In this document: one piece after another, positions 41,678 through 49,712 of the stretch | Position numbering within the stretch: the first letter of the stretch is position 1 | Layout: every line of letters begins with the position of its first letter | From: Trichomonas tenax | Taxonomy: Eukaryota > Parabasalia > Trichomonadida > Trichomonadidae | NCBI GenBank assembly: GCA_023091735.1 | Contig: JALKBU010000307.1 | Span: 1 to 49,712 of the forward strand | Length of the DNA: 49,712 bases | Reading direction: 5' to 3' | Program-made: the position numbers and the translations under genes | The notes under the pieces: generated by a model | Seen by the model: only the letters and a program-made list of their open reading frames with translations | Told to the model about the DNA's origin: nothing | Database searches by the model: none

Positions 41678-42133
41678 TTAAAATCTTCCATAAGTCTGTT
41701 CTTGTGGTAACATTGATTTCAAATCATCGATTTCTAAGCTTAACTTTTTAATTAGAGCTGCTTGTTGTGTTCTAATTTGCATTGTTTGGATATATTTTTG
41801 TGTTAATTCTTCGATTGTATTTGACAAAGTCTCAACATGCCTGTCAATTGCTTCGTATGCATCAATTTTTGCTTTAAGTTGTGCATTTTCTGTTGTTATT
41901 TCTGTAATTCTTTGCAAATCTTTCACATGCTCATTTTTAAGATTCTCTATGATTGACATAGCTGCATCAGGTGGTAGTGCGCCAAATTTCGACTCTCCAG
42001 AAGGCATTACTTGGCTATCTTGAATTCTCTTTGGAATTTCGGAGCTAGAGACGTTTGGATTCTCGTTCTTATCACTGTCCTTTCCAAACGCAACAGCGTA
42101 ATCATGCAGAATGCTGTCAACGTATTTTGACAT
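41678..42133 (-). CDS. Short coiled-coil hypothetical protein
   Basis: A 151-aa protein. A Ser/Asn-rich N-terminus (~1-50) is followed by a continuous heptad-like coiled coil (~58-145, with ITTENAQLKAKIDAYEAI and TLSNTIEELTQKYIQ). No signal peptide, membrane segment or known family is seen. It is divergent from the PP5-like gene over a 614-bp gap. Confidence 0.75.
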   Translation of the reverse strand: MSKYVDSILHDYAVAFGKDSDKNENPNVSSSEIPKRIQDSQVMPSGESKFGALPPDAAMSIIENLKNEHVKDLQRITEITTENAQLKAKIDAYEAIDRHVETLSNTIEELTQKYIQTMQIRTQQAALIKKLSLEIDDLKSMLPQEQTYGRF

Positions 42134-42747
42134 TTTTTAAACTGATTTTTAAAATAAGGGTCTGTCCCTATTATAATCAGACCCAATTTACTATTCCATA
42201 CCCCTATTTAATTTAACCTTATTTCATTGATTCTTCTTATTTCAAATGTTTCGTTAATCAGGATTCATTTCAGAAAGAAATTCCGCTACAGCCAAGTCCC
42301 ATACATGCTAACAAATTAGTAATGCTGCAAATACAAATCGATTTTTATTGTAAACACAGGAAACTTTGCTACAAATTGAGAAAATTCCACCACGGTACAT
42401 TGATAGAAATTTCTGACAATAACGTTCTTTACATGACATAATTTCAATCATATTGTTTTCATTTTAGTGATTTTTCTATATTATTGATCTTAACATAATA
42501 TACCAAAGAAAGAGCAGATGCAAAGAAATTATATAACGGGATATGATGACATTCGATCACTACAAATAGTAGAAATTTCGAAAACAATTAGTTTGACATT
42601 TTGGCACTAACAATACTCTACATGACATAAATCCATCATTACGTTTATAATTTTCGTTTTTGTCGTCGGCTTCATGCACAAAGAAAGAAAATCTAAGTGG
42701 GTCGCATTTTTTTTTGAATTTGTAAGGTTTTGTAAATTGCAGAAAAA
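42134..42747. other. Bidirectional promoter gap
   Basis: Between the coiled-coil gene and the PP5-like gene. It carries TTTACATGACA (42428-42438) and a weaker copy TCTACATGACA near 42617, both variants of the recurrent motif. A 7-bp stem (GGGTCTG at 42158-42164 with CAGACCC at 42178-42184) lies just before the leftward gene. Confidence 0.45.
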
Positions 42748-44112
42748 ATGATCAAAAGGCCACCAACACCGATTTTTTCGAACGAAATTCTCACAGACAT
42801 CGAAACGAGCGGCAATGACATCGATCTGTCGCAGCTTTACACAGATCGTGCGAATGTTTTCTACGGCTTGAACAACTATCTCAAAGCAAAAGTCGACTTG
42901 AGAACAGCCCTCGAGCTCGATAAGACAAACAACGAGGCTATAGAGCTTCAGCATAAAATTCACATCAAAGAAAGAGACACAGACGCTGCATTTCGCGATT
43001 TTCTTTTCTATCCTGTCCTTAAGGACGGATATCCGACAGAATTCAAGAAATACCTTCAATTCCATGACAAGATCGCAAGTTTTAAAGAGAAAATTAACAA
43101 TGTTAACGTTGATCTTAAGCCAAAATCGAAAGTTAGCGAAGGAGAGTGCAATTTCGAGCATTTCACACGCCAGGATGCGATCGAAATGACACAGTATCTT
43201 CGTGACTTCAAGCTTCCAAAGGCAGAAACGGTTGTTGCTCTTATTGAAAAAGTTAAAACTCTTTTGAAGGATGTTCCAAACATAGTTTCTATTAACGCTT
43301 CTCCTACTACAGGAAAGATTCGTGTTGTCGGCGACACGCACGGACAATTCCAGGATTTACTCTATATTTTCGATCAATATGGATATCCATCGAACGACAA
43401 CCCATATCTTTTCAACGGCGATTACGTCGACCGCGGCTCAATGGGTGTAGAAATCGTCATCACATTGCTCTGCTGGAAGGTTGCAGAACCAAATTCGATT
43501 TATCTCAACAGAGGTAACCACGAGGCCATATCCATGAACGGACTTTATGGTTTTGAGCGCGAGTGCACCGTGAAATACAGCGCAGAAATGTTCCGCAGGT
43601 TTTCTGATTTGTTCTGTTATTTGCCTGTTGGCCATATTATCGGCAACAAGGTCCTCGTTGTCCACGGTGGCCTCTTCGGCGATGATTCTGTGGCACTAGA
43701 AACAATCCAATCCGCCAACAGATTTCAGCAGCCGCCCGAATACGGCCCAATGAACGACATATTGTGGAGTGATCCAATGGACTTATTTGGACGCGCTCCA
43801 TCACCACGTGGCGTCACTAAAATGTTTGGACCAGATGTTACCGAGTCTTTCTTGCAGAGAGAGAAGCTCGAGCTCCTTATTAGATCCCACCAGATGCAGA
43901 TGGAAGGATTCTTAGTGCAGCACAATGGAAAATGCATTACTGTTTTCTCTTCACCAAACTATGTTGGAAGAATGGGAAACAAGGGCGCGATTGTCACACT
44001 TACATTCAAGGATAATGAGTTAAAAGAACCAGAATTCTCTAGCTTTGTTGCACAGCCAATTCCAAAGGACTTCAGACCAATGCAGTATTCAGCATACAGC
44101 TCATATTTCTAA
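42748..44112 (+). CDS. PP5-like serine/threonine protein phosphatase
   Basis: A 454-aa PPP-family phosphatase. The N-terminus (~25-85) has TPR-like text (LYTDRANVFYGLNNYLKAKV, ALELDKTNNEAIEL), fewer repeats than classical PP5. The catalytic core has all metal and phosphate ligands: GDTHGQ (~195), GDYVDRG (~225), RGNHE (~255), HGG (~306) and SSPNY (~401). The TPR-phosphatase order and the linker with FTRQDAIEMTQYLRDF fit PP5. PP5 enzymes act with HSP90-type chaperones in signalling. The C-terminus ends FRPMQYSAYSSYF. It converges on MAP65 with 137 bp between. Confidence 0.93.
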   Translation: MIKRPPTPIFSNEILTDIETSGNDIDLSQLYTDRANVFYGLNNYLKAKVDLRTALELDKTNNEAIELQHKIHIKERDTDAAFRDFLFYPVLKDGYPTEFKKYLQFHDKIASFKEKINNVNVDLKPKSKVSEGECNFEHFTRQDAIEMTQYLRDFKLPKAETVVALIEKVKTLLKDVPNIVSINASPTTGKIRVVGDTHGQFQDLLYIFDQYGYPSNDNPYLFNGDYVDRGSMGVEIVITLLCWKVAEPNSIYLNRGNHEAISMNGLYGFERECTVKYSAEMFRRFSDLFCYLPVGHIIGNKVLVVHGGLFGDDSVALETIQSANRFQQPPEYGPMNDILWSDPMDLFGRAPSPRGVTKMFGPDVTESFLQREKLELLIRSHQMQMEGFLVQHNGKCITVFSSPNYVGRMGNKGAIVTLTFKDNELKEPEFSSFVAQPIPKDFRPMQYSAYSSYF

Positions 44113-44249
44113 TCATATTTATACCTTTCTATATAGCTTATAAAATATTATTTAGCAACTTATTTTATAACACAAACTTCTATTGTGGTGTCTAATGATT
44201 ATTTTCTTTACAAAATTTTTAATGAACAACAACATAACAAAAAAAAATT

Positions 44250-45614
44250 TTAATTCATATATCCTGGAAGGATAAATGGAGCTCTTTGATTTAGAGGGAC
44301 TTTGCGCGTAGTAGTTTTCATTACAGAAGTTTGTCGCTTCATCTTCGTTGACGCAGATTCGTTTTCTTGCATTTCACGAATCTCTTCAAGAAGATTTGCG
44401 CCATTCCACATGAAAGGTTCGCCATATGTATCTTCATAGTCTTCCAGCATTCCAACCATCTGTGCATGAAGTTTAGGCAGTTCGTTTGTATATCTCCTTC
44501 GGACTCTTTCTTCTTGCATCAAACTGCTTGCAGCGCAGCCTCTTCGCGATGTGAGGCGTCCTGGATCATTTGCTATAATCGTCTGATCGTTATAATTCGA
44601 TATGATTTCATCTCTTTGTGCTATCAAAGCAAGAAGAGGCTGAATACTTTCTTTCAAGTTCTCCAAACGCAAAACTTCGCTCTCCAAAGCAACAAGTGTG
44701 CGTTTGTTTGGAGTCGTCGAATAAAAGAATGGAAATGTTGATTTCGATGGCGTTGGCATGTTTAATTCGCCCCAAAGACGGAGTAATTCATTCTTCAGGG
44801 ACTCTATAACTTGACCCATATTATGTTCCTTTTCTTCATTCAGTTCTTGAAGTCGTTTTCTTAAATCTGCAACAGCAGCATCACCATAATTCGTAATCTT
44901 ATTGCTGCTGACACGCTTGCCAAGAAGACGTTCGAGGCGGCGAATTTCTTTGATCGAAGAATGCGATTCTTCATAGTTTTTATCATATTGATCAGATAAC
45001 TCTTCGATTTCGTGTTCTAATGATTCAATTGTTGGATCACCACATGTTTCTGGTTTAATAAATGGTTCCAATTGCAATTGTTCATATAACTCAACGAGTT
45101 TCTTTGATAATTTCTTCACAACTTCTTCATTTTGAGAAATGACGACAACAAGTTCGTTGATCTTCTGCTCGATGAGTTCAATTTTATCCGACCTGAAAAT
45201 TTGTCCTTTCTCTGCAAATTCGCCGCGTTCTGTAATTTCTAACTTGTTGAAGCAGTCATTGAGCTTCTCATATAGCTGATCGAATTCATCCTTCTGACTT
45301 GCTGTGATTTCGTTTAAATCTTTCAAAACTTCTTTTGCTGCTTCAATTCTTTCGTTTAATGGCGCTTCTGGCTTTGTTTTGTAGTTAGATTGGAAACCAG
45401 AGAATTCCGCGAGTTCTTTTATCTGATTTTCGATGGTTTCTGCTTCGTTTTTCATGTCACAGACTTTTTGATAAATTTGATTAAGAAAATCGCAGCACAA
45501 ACTCTCTATTTTCTGCATCAAAAACCTGTACTGCTCGTTTACTTCGTCCTTGGTCAATCCCATTTGCGAAAAAAGCTCATCTAGCTGCTCTTCGATTCGA
45601 AGATCAACTTTCAT
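44250..45614 (-). CDS. MAP65/ASE1/PRC1 microtubule-bundling protein
   Basis: A 454-aa protein, mostly coiled coil (~1-340, with EEQLDELFSQMGLTKDE and spectrin-like pairs), then the family's signature microtubule-binding block at ~345-420: NDPGRLTSRRG, EERVRRRYTNELPKL, then EDTYGEPFMWNGANLLEEI. The LWGELNMP motif precedes it. MAP65/Ase1/PRC1 proteins crosslink antiparallel microtubules in spindle midzones; in trichomonads they may act in the closed-mitosis spindle or the axostyle/costa microtubules. The tail (TSVMKTTTRKVPLNQR) is basic. Immediately upstream lies the densest cluster of TGACAYGTAA motifs in the window. Confidence 0.9.
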   Translation of the reverse strand: MKVDLRIEEQLDELFSQMGLTKDEVNEQYRFLMQKIESLCCDFLNQIYQKVCDMKNEAETIENQIKELAEFSGFQSNYKTKPEAPLNERIEAAKEVLKDLNEITASQKDEFDQLYEKLNDCFNKLEITERGEFAEKGQIFRSDKIELIEQKINELVVVISQNEEVVKKLSKKLVELYEQLQLEPFIKPETCGDPTIESLEHEIEELSDQYDKNYEESHSSIKEIRRLERLLGKRVSSNKITNYGDAAVADLRKRLQELNEEKEHNMGQVIESLKNELLRLWGELNMPTPSKSTFPFFYSTTPNKRTLVALESEVLRLENLKESIQPLLALIAQRDEIISNYNDQTIIANDPGRLTSRRGCAASSLMQEERVRRRYTNELPKLHAQMVGMLEDYEDTYGEPFMWNGANLLEEIREMQENESASTKMKRQTSVMKTTTRKVPLNQRAPFILPGYMN

Positions 45615-45642
45615 TGATTACCGTTTAAATTTAAATTATTTT

Positions 45643-45857
45643 TGACACATAATCCTTTCAATTCATCACATTTATGACACGTAAACGATAAATTCGACAT
45701 GTATTCCAAAATAATGCCACGTAAAATCTAATAATGACATGTAATCTTTTCAATTTTTTATTAAGCGTAACGTAAACAATAATATTTGACACTTATATCT
45801 AAGTTTTGACAATTTTAGGAAAATATGTCGTGTAAATATTCGATTGTTGACATGTAA
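45643..45857 (+). promoter_or_regulatory. Cluster of TGACAYGTAA-like motifs upstream of MAP65
   Basis: Eight close matches in 215 bp, all in one orientation: TGACACATAA (45643), TGACACGTAAA (45675), CGACATGTAT (45695), TGCCACGTAAAA (45715), TGACATGTAA (45735), TGACACTTAT (45787), TGTCGTGTAAAT (45826) and TGACATGTAA (45848). The array begins ~30 bp upstream of the MAP65 ATG. A regulatory role is inferred from density, orientation and position only. Confidence 0.6.
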
Positions 45858-45901
45858 TGTATTTTTTTCTCGAACATTTTCAAAGTCAACTGTTGATCTT
45901 T

Positions 45902-46099
45902 TCAATATTTGTTCTCGGTGTTCCTGATAAGGATTCCATGCATCTTCGTTTTTCCAAAAGAGAATGATTTACTTCTTGAATCAAAAAATGTGTAATTAGC
46001 CATTGACACACTCAAGTATAAATCATTATCTAATAACATTAATAGGTCACTGGAAGAATGCTTGAGATTGAGTTTTGCTGCTCTTCTATATGGTGGCAT
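45902..46099 (-). CDS. Possible small protein, 65 aa
   Basis: MPPYRRAAKLNLKHSSSD to ILIRNTENKY, with varied residues unlike AT-driven noise and an ATG at 46097-46099. TCATAT about 40 nt upstream on the same strand fits the Inr consensus, though another ATG lies between. It sits between the MAP65 promoter region and the next gene, in the same direction. No family is recognised; it could be a decayed fragment. Confidence 0.45.
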   Translation of the reverse strand: MPPYRRAAKLNLKHSSSDLLMLLDNDLYLSVSMANYTFFDSRSKSFSFGKTKMHGILIRNTENKY

Positions 46100-46202
46100 G
46101 GAAAATATAGGTAAAAATCATTATATATGATTTCTCTCAACTTAATGTATTCTAATAAATAAACTTTTTAATCAAAATACAATCAAGAAATATCTTTTGA
46201 TG

Positions 46203-48299
46203 TTACTCATTCTTACTGATTTTATATCTCAATATTGATGCAAGTTTTCTGAATTCATTCAGATATGGTTCAAGGAATTGCGAACTAGAGTAATCAACTT
46301 CCTTAAAAACTTTCATGATTTTGATTGAGTTTAGGAGCACGAAATAAAACTTCAATAATTCGTTATCCTGAATCATTATCTTCAGTAAGCGGAAAGCATA
46401 ATTATCCATTGCATAATTATCCATTGTGTTCAATTGCGAGATTGGATGCAATACGTTGAGAATTCTTGATCCGTGACAGACACAACTGAGATTGCTTGTT
46501 TCAATAGATGATAAGAACTTTTGGAGCATCGTTGAATAGAAAGGATAAAGATTTTTATGTTCATTTTGCATTTTGGAATTTGATTGATCAACTCTGTAGT
46601 TGGCAACTTGATGTTTGCTTTCTAAGTATATATGTTCTAGCAAGTAGAAAATATATGATTTTCTTGAATTTCTAAGATATTGGAGAATTAATTGATTACC
46701 GAATGTTACATTTGGTAAAATCTTGAATTTGAGTTGATTTTCATTTTGCGTGTAAAGAGTTTTAACTGAATTAAAACCAGCACTGTCTTTACTGAGTTTA
46801 TCTGAGTAAATGCTAAAAACATTGCGATCAATGATATCGAAATAGTTTCCAATCTTTGACTTGAGATATTCTGGATCCATTCCATTCTTCATTTCTAAAT
46901 TGATCTCGTGCTTGTAGCACAATTTCATGCCAAAGCTGAACCATGAATTTTCGAGAGATTCAATTAACATGTCAAGATACGAAAGAATAAAGAACTTTTC
47001 TTTCTTGATATTGTATTCATTCTCTTTTTCTTTAATTTGGGAAACAATTTTTTGCAATACCAATTTTTCTTCATTTTTGTCTTCTTCTTCTTTTAATTTG
47101 GCTCTGAATTCAGCGATTGTTTTACATCCTTTGTATTCTGACCACGATTTTGGAACACACTCTTGCTGTTGGCCTCTGGAGCTATTTGAATCTTTGTAGA
47201 GCAGTAGAATTGTGGAATAAAATGAATATTTATCATTTTCTTCAGATTTGAACTCAGCTCCATCGATTGATTTCCAAATATTGACATCATAAACTGAATA
47301 GAAAAATGTTGGATTGCTATAGAACTCGTAGATGTTAAATGGTGCAGCACAAATTTTATAAGATAATGCAGTTTCTAGTGGCTGCAAGAGAATTCTTTGA
47401 TCACTTTGTTCATACGTGAATGTTATATCAAATTTGCGTTTGATTACTGGTTCCAATAAACCTTTGCTGTTAATGATTGTGATATCGCCATCAGGGTTTG
47501 TGACTACAGGAGCTAAAATATCTATGAATTCGGAATATTTCCATGTATCGATCGAAATTTCGGCAAGATTCTTGAAAAATTCTAATTTTTGATTATCATT
47601 GTTTTTAAGTATGAACGCAATGATTTCTTGATGTGATGAACCTAATTGCGGTAATGATTTAGCAAATGATTCGATGAATTTTTTGAGATTTTGGCTCTGA
47701 TCATCTTGATTGAAAGATTCAACAAAATTCCCAAGCATAGTGTCCATAAACACCATTTGGTAAGTGAAGAATGGCTTCATACATTCATAAAATAATTGAA
47801 TATTTTTCTTATAAATTTCTTTTGCAAATTTGGCAAATTTGATATTGTCTTCATCGGATATGAATAGACAGAAGACTGTTGGAATGAATATTTGAGTAAA
47901 ATATTCTTTATCGTTGAAATTCTCATAAAAATCGAGGATATTATTGCAGTTTTGCTCTAAATTATCAGTGAATTGAGGGATAGACTTGGAGCGAAGATGT
48001 AAATTGGATGTATTTTCGAATATTTTAGAAATTACCGAATTTTTAATAAAATCTTTGTTAAATAGTTTTTTAATCGGGTTGCTTTCTATAAACAATGGAT
48101 TTAGGCAGTTCGGATCCTGTTTCTCAAAGAATTTCAGTCGATTTAGAATAAATAAGCTTTGAATATAAGAATTAATTTTGCTTTTGAATGCATTTTGGAA
48201 TGTTGTTAACACTGCATCTATTTTCTCAAACACTGCAATGTTGTGAAGCTTCTCAATCTCCTTAGTTAATTCATCGATCTCATTTTCGATTGAGTTCAT
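46203..48299 (-). CDS. Large alpha-helical hypothetical protein
   Basis: The frame opens at a TTG (48350); the first ATG, at 48297-48299, gives 698 aa (MNSIENEIDELTKEIEKL). It is rich in helices throughout: an N-terminal coiled coil, a middle with FTQIFIPTVFCLFISDEDN and YECMKPFFTYQMVFMDTM, a charged stretch (EFRAKLKEEEDKNEE) and a helical C-terminus. No signal peptide or convincing membrane helix is seen. The middle faintly recalls RasGAP- or VPS9-type helical domains, but I see no diagnostic residues. MDNYA is duplicated in tandem near residue 630 (15-bp repeat, about 46400-46430). Confidence 0.8.
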   Translation of the reverse strand: MNSIENEIDELTKEIEKLHNIAVFEKIDAVLTTFQNAFKSKINSYIQSLFILNRLKFFEKQDPNCLNPLFIESNPIKKLFNKDFIKNSVISKIFENTSNLHLRSKSIPQFTDNLEQNCNNILDFYENFNDKEYFTQIFIPTVFCLFISDEDNIKFAKFAKEIYKKNIQLFYECMKPFFTYQMVFMDTMLGNFVESFNQDDQSQNLKKFIESFAKSLPQLGSSHQEIIAFILKNNDNQKLEFFKNLAEISIDTWKYSEFIDILAPVVTNPDGDITIINSKGLLEPVIKRKFDITFTYEQSDQRILLQPLETALSYKICAAPFNIYEFYSNPTFFYSVYDVNIWKSIDGAEFKSEENDKYSFYSTILLLYKDSNSSRGQQQECVPKSWSEYKGCKTIAEFRAKLKEEEDKNEEKLVLQKIVSQIKEKENEYNIKKEKFFILSYLDMLIESLENSWFSFGMKLCYKHEINLEMKNGMDPEYLKSKIGNYFDIIDRNVFSIYSDKLSKDSAGFNSVKTLYTQNENQLKFKILPNVTFGNQLILQYLRNSRKSYIFYLLEHIYLESKHQVANYRVDQSNSKMQNEHKNLYPFYSTMLQKFLSSIETSNLSCVCHGSRILNVLHPISQLNTMDNYAMDNYAFRLLKIMIQDNELLKFYFVLLNSIKIMKVFKEVDYSSSQFLEPYLNEFRKLASILRYKISKNE

Positions 48300-48585
48300 T
48301 AAAAATGTCAATTTTATTTTAAATTTTCCAGCAATTTTTATTAATTCCAAAAATGACTTTTTAAAAAGACATCAAAAAGAGTTATAAATCAAATATTGAT
48401 CACATTAATTTATGAATTTCAAAATTAATTAATATATATTGAGATGCTAATGTTGGATTTCCAATGCAAAAGATGCTGAAGAAAAGTGTTGATGAAGTAT
48501 CCGAAAATGTAATAAAATGCGTCTTTTGCAGCGTGTAATGAGGTTTATATAAGATGCAGTCTTTTGTAGAGAACAGTGAGGTGTA
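48300..48585. other. Intergenic
   Basis: 286 bp of AT-rich DNA. GCAAAAGATGCTG and GCGTCTTTTGCAGCG near 48467 and 48520 are partly complementary. No gene is seen. Confidence 0.35.
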
Positions 48586-48960
48586 CTAATGTTGGCAGTT
48601 ATCCACTGATGAAAAATTGAGATCTAAACGAATGTTGTGTGAATATGTACCGAAATATCCATAATCATCATTCGAATTCGAGATTCTATTAATAAGATTG
48701 AATGTTTGAGTATTGCGACCAGGATTGTCTATATAAACACATGTTTTCCCTAATGTATTTATCTGGATAAAAGCATTTTTATGGATCAATACATTTTTTT
48801 CTGTAGATGTATCTGTAATATTTATAACTATTTCCTTTTGATTGGAAAAGTAACAGTCATCAACGACAATATCTGTTCGTGAACTAAATAGCTCGGGATG
48901 AAATGCTCCTGAAAAAACAAAAATGATTTTGTGAAGAACGTCAAAAGTAGTTTTTAATAA
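48586..48960 (-). pseudogene. Fragment of a Pmp-like (polymorphic membrane protein-like) gene
   Basis: The minus strand reads SGAFHPELFSSRTDIVVDDC, then NVLIHKNAFIQINTLGKTC and NRISNSNDDYGYFGTYSHN, ending DNCQH and a stop at 48586. The beta-helix-like alternation and the start resemble T. vaginalis Pmp-like proteins, but only ~120 residues remain and no ATG precedes it. The family call is tentative. Confidence 0.5.
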
Positions 48961-49413
48961 TATTTAAAACGATTGCTTTGATAAGCAGGCGACTTTAGTA
49001 CTGGAACCTTTGCTTTCTGTTTAACTTTCGGTTTTTGTAAACTCAATTTTTGACAAACGGAGAATGGACAATCATAAGCAATGTTTTTCACTCATGTAAA
49101 ATGTTTCTTTGTAATATTTATTTCATATCTTATTGCTTTTTATTGTGTCGAATCACTATTTAATTGAAGTACATGTAAATGATTTTCTTTAAAAAATATG
49201 GATGTGGTGATGCAATACGTTAAACCAAAACGAAGAGATATCTTGATAGTTTATACCTTAAAGCTTAAATTGATTAGTCAGCAATTATTGCATAAGAATA
49301 AAAATATCCCAAACTAATAAAAATTTGATTTTCCCTCAAATATAAATGATGGAGTCCAAACTATAGCAAATTATTGATCAATGAGCAAAGTTTTTGTGCC
49401 ACAGAATAAATCA
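48961..49413. other. Intergenic with a possible short C-terminal remnant
   Basis: On the minus strand, about 48964-49080, a frame reads CPFSVCQKLSLQKPKVKQKA to SNRFKYY and a stop: a basic tail that may be the end of a lost surface protein. No start is visible. Confidence 0.35.
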
Positions 49414-49712
49414 TTAACGGAAACGCTTAATTTTGAGACTATTTAATATTCCATAATCTATATTATGAGTTGTTAATGTTGGGTTTGGAGTATTGAATGG
49501 TGTAACAGAAGGTGTCGTGGAATAAGTTGTCGAAGGCGTTGTTGATGGAGTAGCAAAAGGTGTTGATGAAGGTGTTAAAAATGGTGTTGTTGATGGAGTA
49601 GCAAAAGGTGTTGATGAAGGTGTTAAAAATGGTGTTGTTGATGGAGTAGCAAAAGGTGTTGATGAAGGTGTTAAAAATGGTGTTGTTGATGGAGTAGCAA
49701 AAGGTGTTGATG
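49414..49712 (-). CDS. 3' part of a Thr/Pro/Ser-rich repeat protein (runs off the window)
   Basis: Open on the minus strand from the window edge to TAA at 49414-49416. It encodes a 16-residue repeat TPFATPSTTPFLTPSS, about 3.6 copies, then a degenerate part (TPSTTYSTTPSVTPFNTP) and the end NIDYGILNSLKIKRFR. Such mucin-like stalks occur in trichomonad surface proteins. No membrane segment precedes the stop, so the gene end may be truncated. The N-terminal part is outside the window. Confidence 0.65.
   Translation of the reverse strand, partial: STPFATPSTTPFLTPSSTPFATPSTTPFLTPSSTPFATPSTTPFLTPSSTPFATPSTTPSTTYSTTPSVTPFNTPNPTLTTHNIDYGILNSLKIKRFR
49541..49712. repeat. 48-bp minisatellite
   Basis: The unit starting GTTGATGGAGTAGCAAAAGG begins at 49541, 49589, 49637 and 49685, identical as far as I can see, and continues past the window. 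It keeps the reading frame (16 codons). Confidence 0.95.

Noticed and set aside
42607..43347. 246-aa minus-strand frame over the phosphatase gene
   Set aside because: It lies opposite the PP5-like N-terminus and has Cys/Phe-rich shadow composition.
46203..48299. RasGAP or VPS9 domain in the 698-aa protein
   Set aside because: Only general helical likeness; no arginine finger or VPS9 Asp/Tyr signature could be identified.
1..49712. CRISPR arrays, operons with ribosome binding sites, or bacterial terminators
   Set aside because: Gene structure and Inr elements are eukaryotic; the tandem repeats present lack spacer structure.

Overview
The window looks like nuclear DNA of a parabasalid protist, most likely Trichomonas vaginalis. 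It is AT-rich. The genes are intronless and short-spaced, many stop codons run into TAAA, and several genes have a TCAYTT initiator (Inr) a few bases before the ATG. The gene families also fit: a long alpha-actinin, a BspA-like TpLRR surface protein, a GP63-like protease, S8 proteins with a C-terminal membrane anchor, DUF3447-type ankyrin remains and Maverick-like remnants. The species is inferred from family content, not from a database match.

Layout. 1-1.5 kb: a 122-bp tandem repeat and two duplicated virus/Maverick-like small genes with matching TATATATAG boxes. 1.5-2.4 kb: a broken membrane-protein gene. 4.0-6.8 kb: alpha-actinin. 7.9-12.2 kb: a BspA-like LRR protein and a decayed Cys-rich protein. 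12.3-17.5 kb: an ARM-like helical protein, a small hypothetical protein and a subtilisin-fold protein with an altered active site. 18.3-20.3 kb: a decayed Maverick-like segment (collagen-like fibre gene plus a divergent partner) abutting a truncated second S8 copy (20.3-21.06 kb). 21.1-24.7 kb: an acidic Pro-rich protein, a 492-bp TIR element with tRNA-like A/B boxes and hairpins, and an STE20/FRAY-like kinase. 25-31 kb: gene-poor, with a remnant of a 12-residue-repeat protein and a long decayed ankyrin gene split by a 1.28-kb TIR element. 31.8-48.3 kb: a run of apparently intact genes: a coiled-coil protein, a small secreted protein, a CAMK-like kinase, CFAP410, GP63, a short coiled-coil protein, a PP5-like phosphatase, MAP65/ASE1/PRC1, a 65-aa ORF and a 698-aa hypothetical protein. 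48.6-49.7 kb: a decayed Pmp-like fragment and a Thr/Pro-rich repeat tail running off the window.

The genes do not form one pathway. Themes are cytoskeleton and flagellum (actinin, MAP65, CFAP410), signalling (two kinases, one phosphatase) and host-facing surface proteins (BspA, GP63, S8, Pmp/Cys-rich remains). The accessory stretches are graveyards of surface/ankyrin genes and mobile DNA.

The strongest unexplained signals are: (1) a dense same-orientation cluster of TGACAYGTAA-like motifs upstream of MAP65, with the motif recurring in many other intergenic gaps; (2) loss of the catalytic Ser (GTS to GTN) shared by both S8 copies; (3) the 492-bp palindrome-rich TIR element with an internal A/B box; (4) the duplicated gene-plus-promoter cassette at 0.25-1.5 kb. 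Several genes lack an ATG at the first open codon, so starts were moved to the first plausible ATG; one gene (31803) seems to have lost its ATG.
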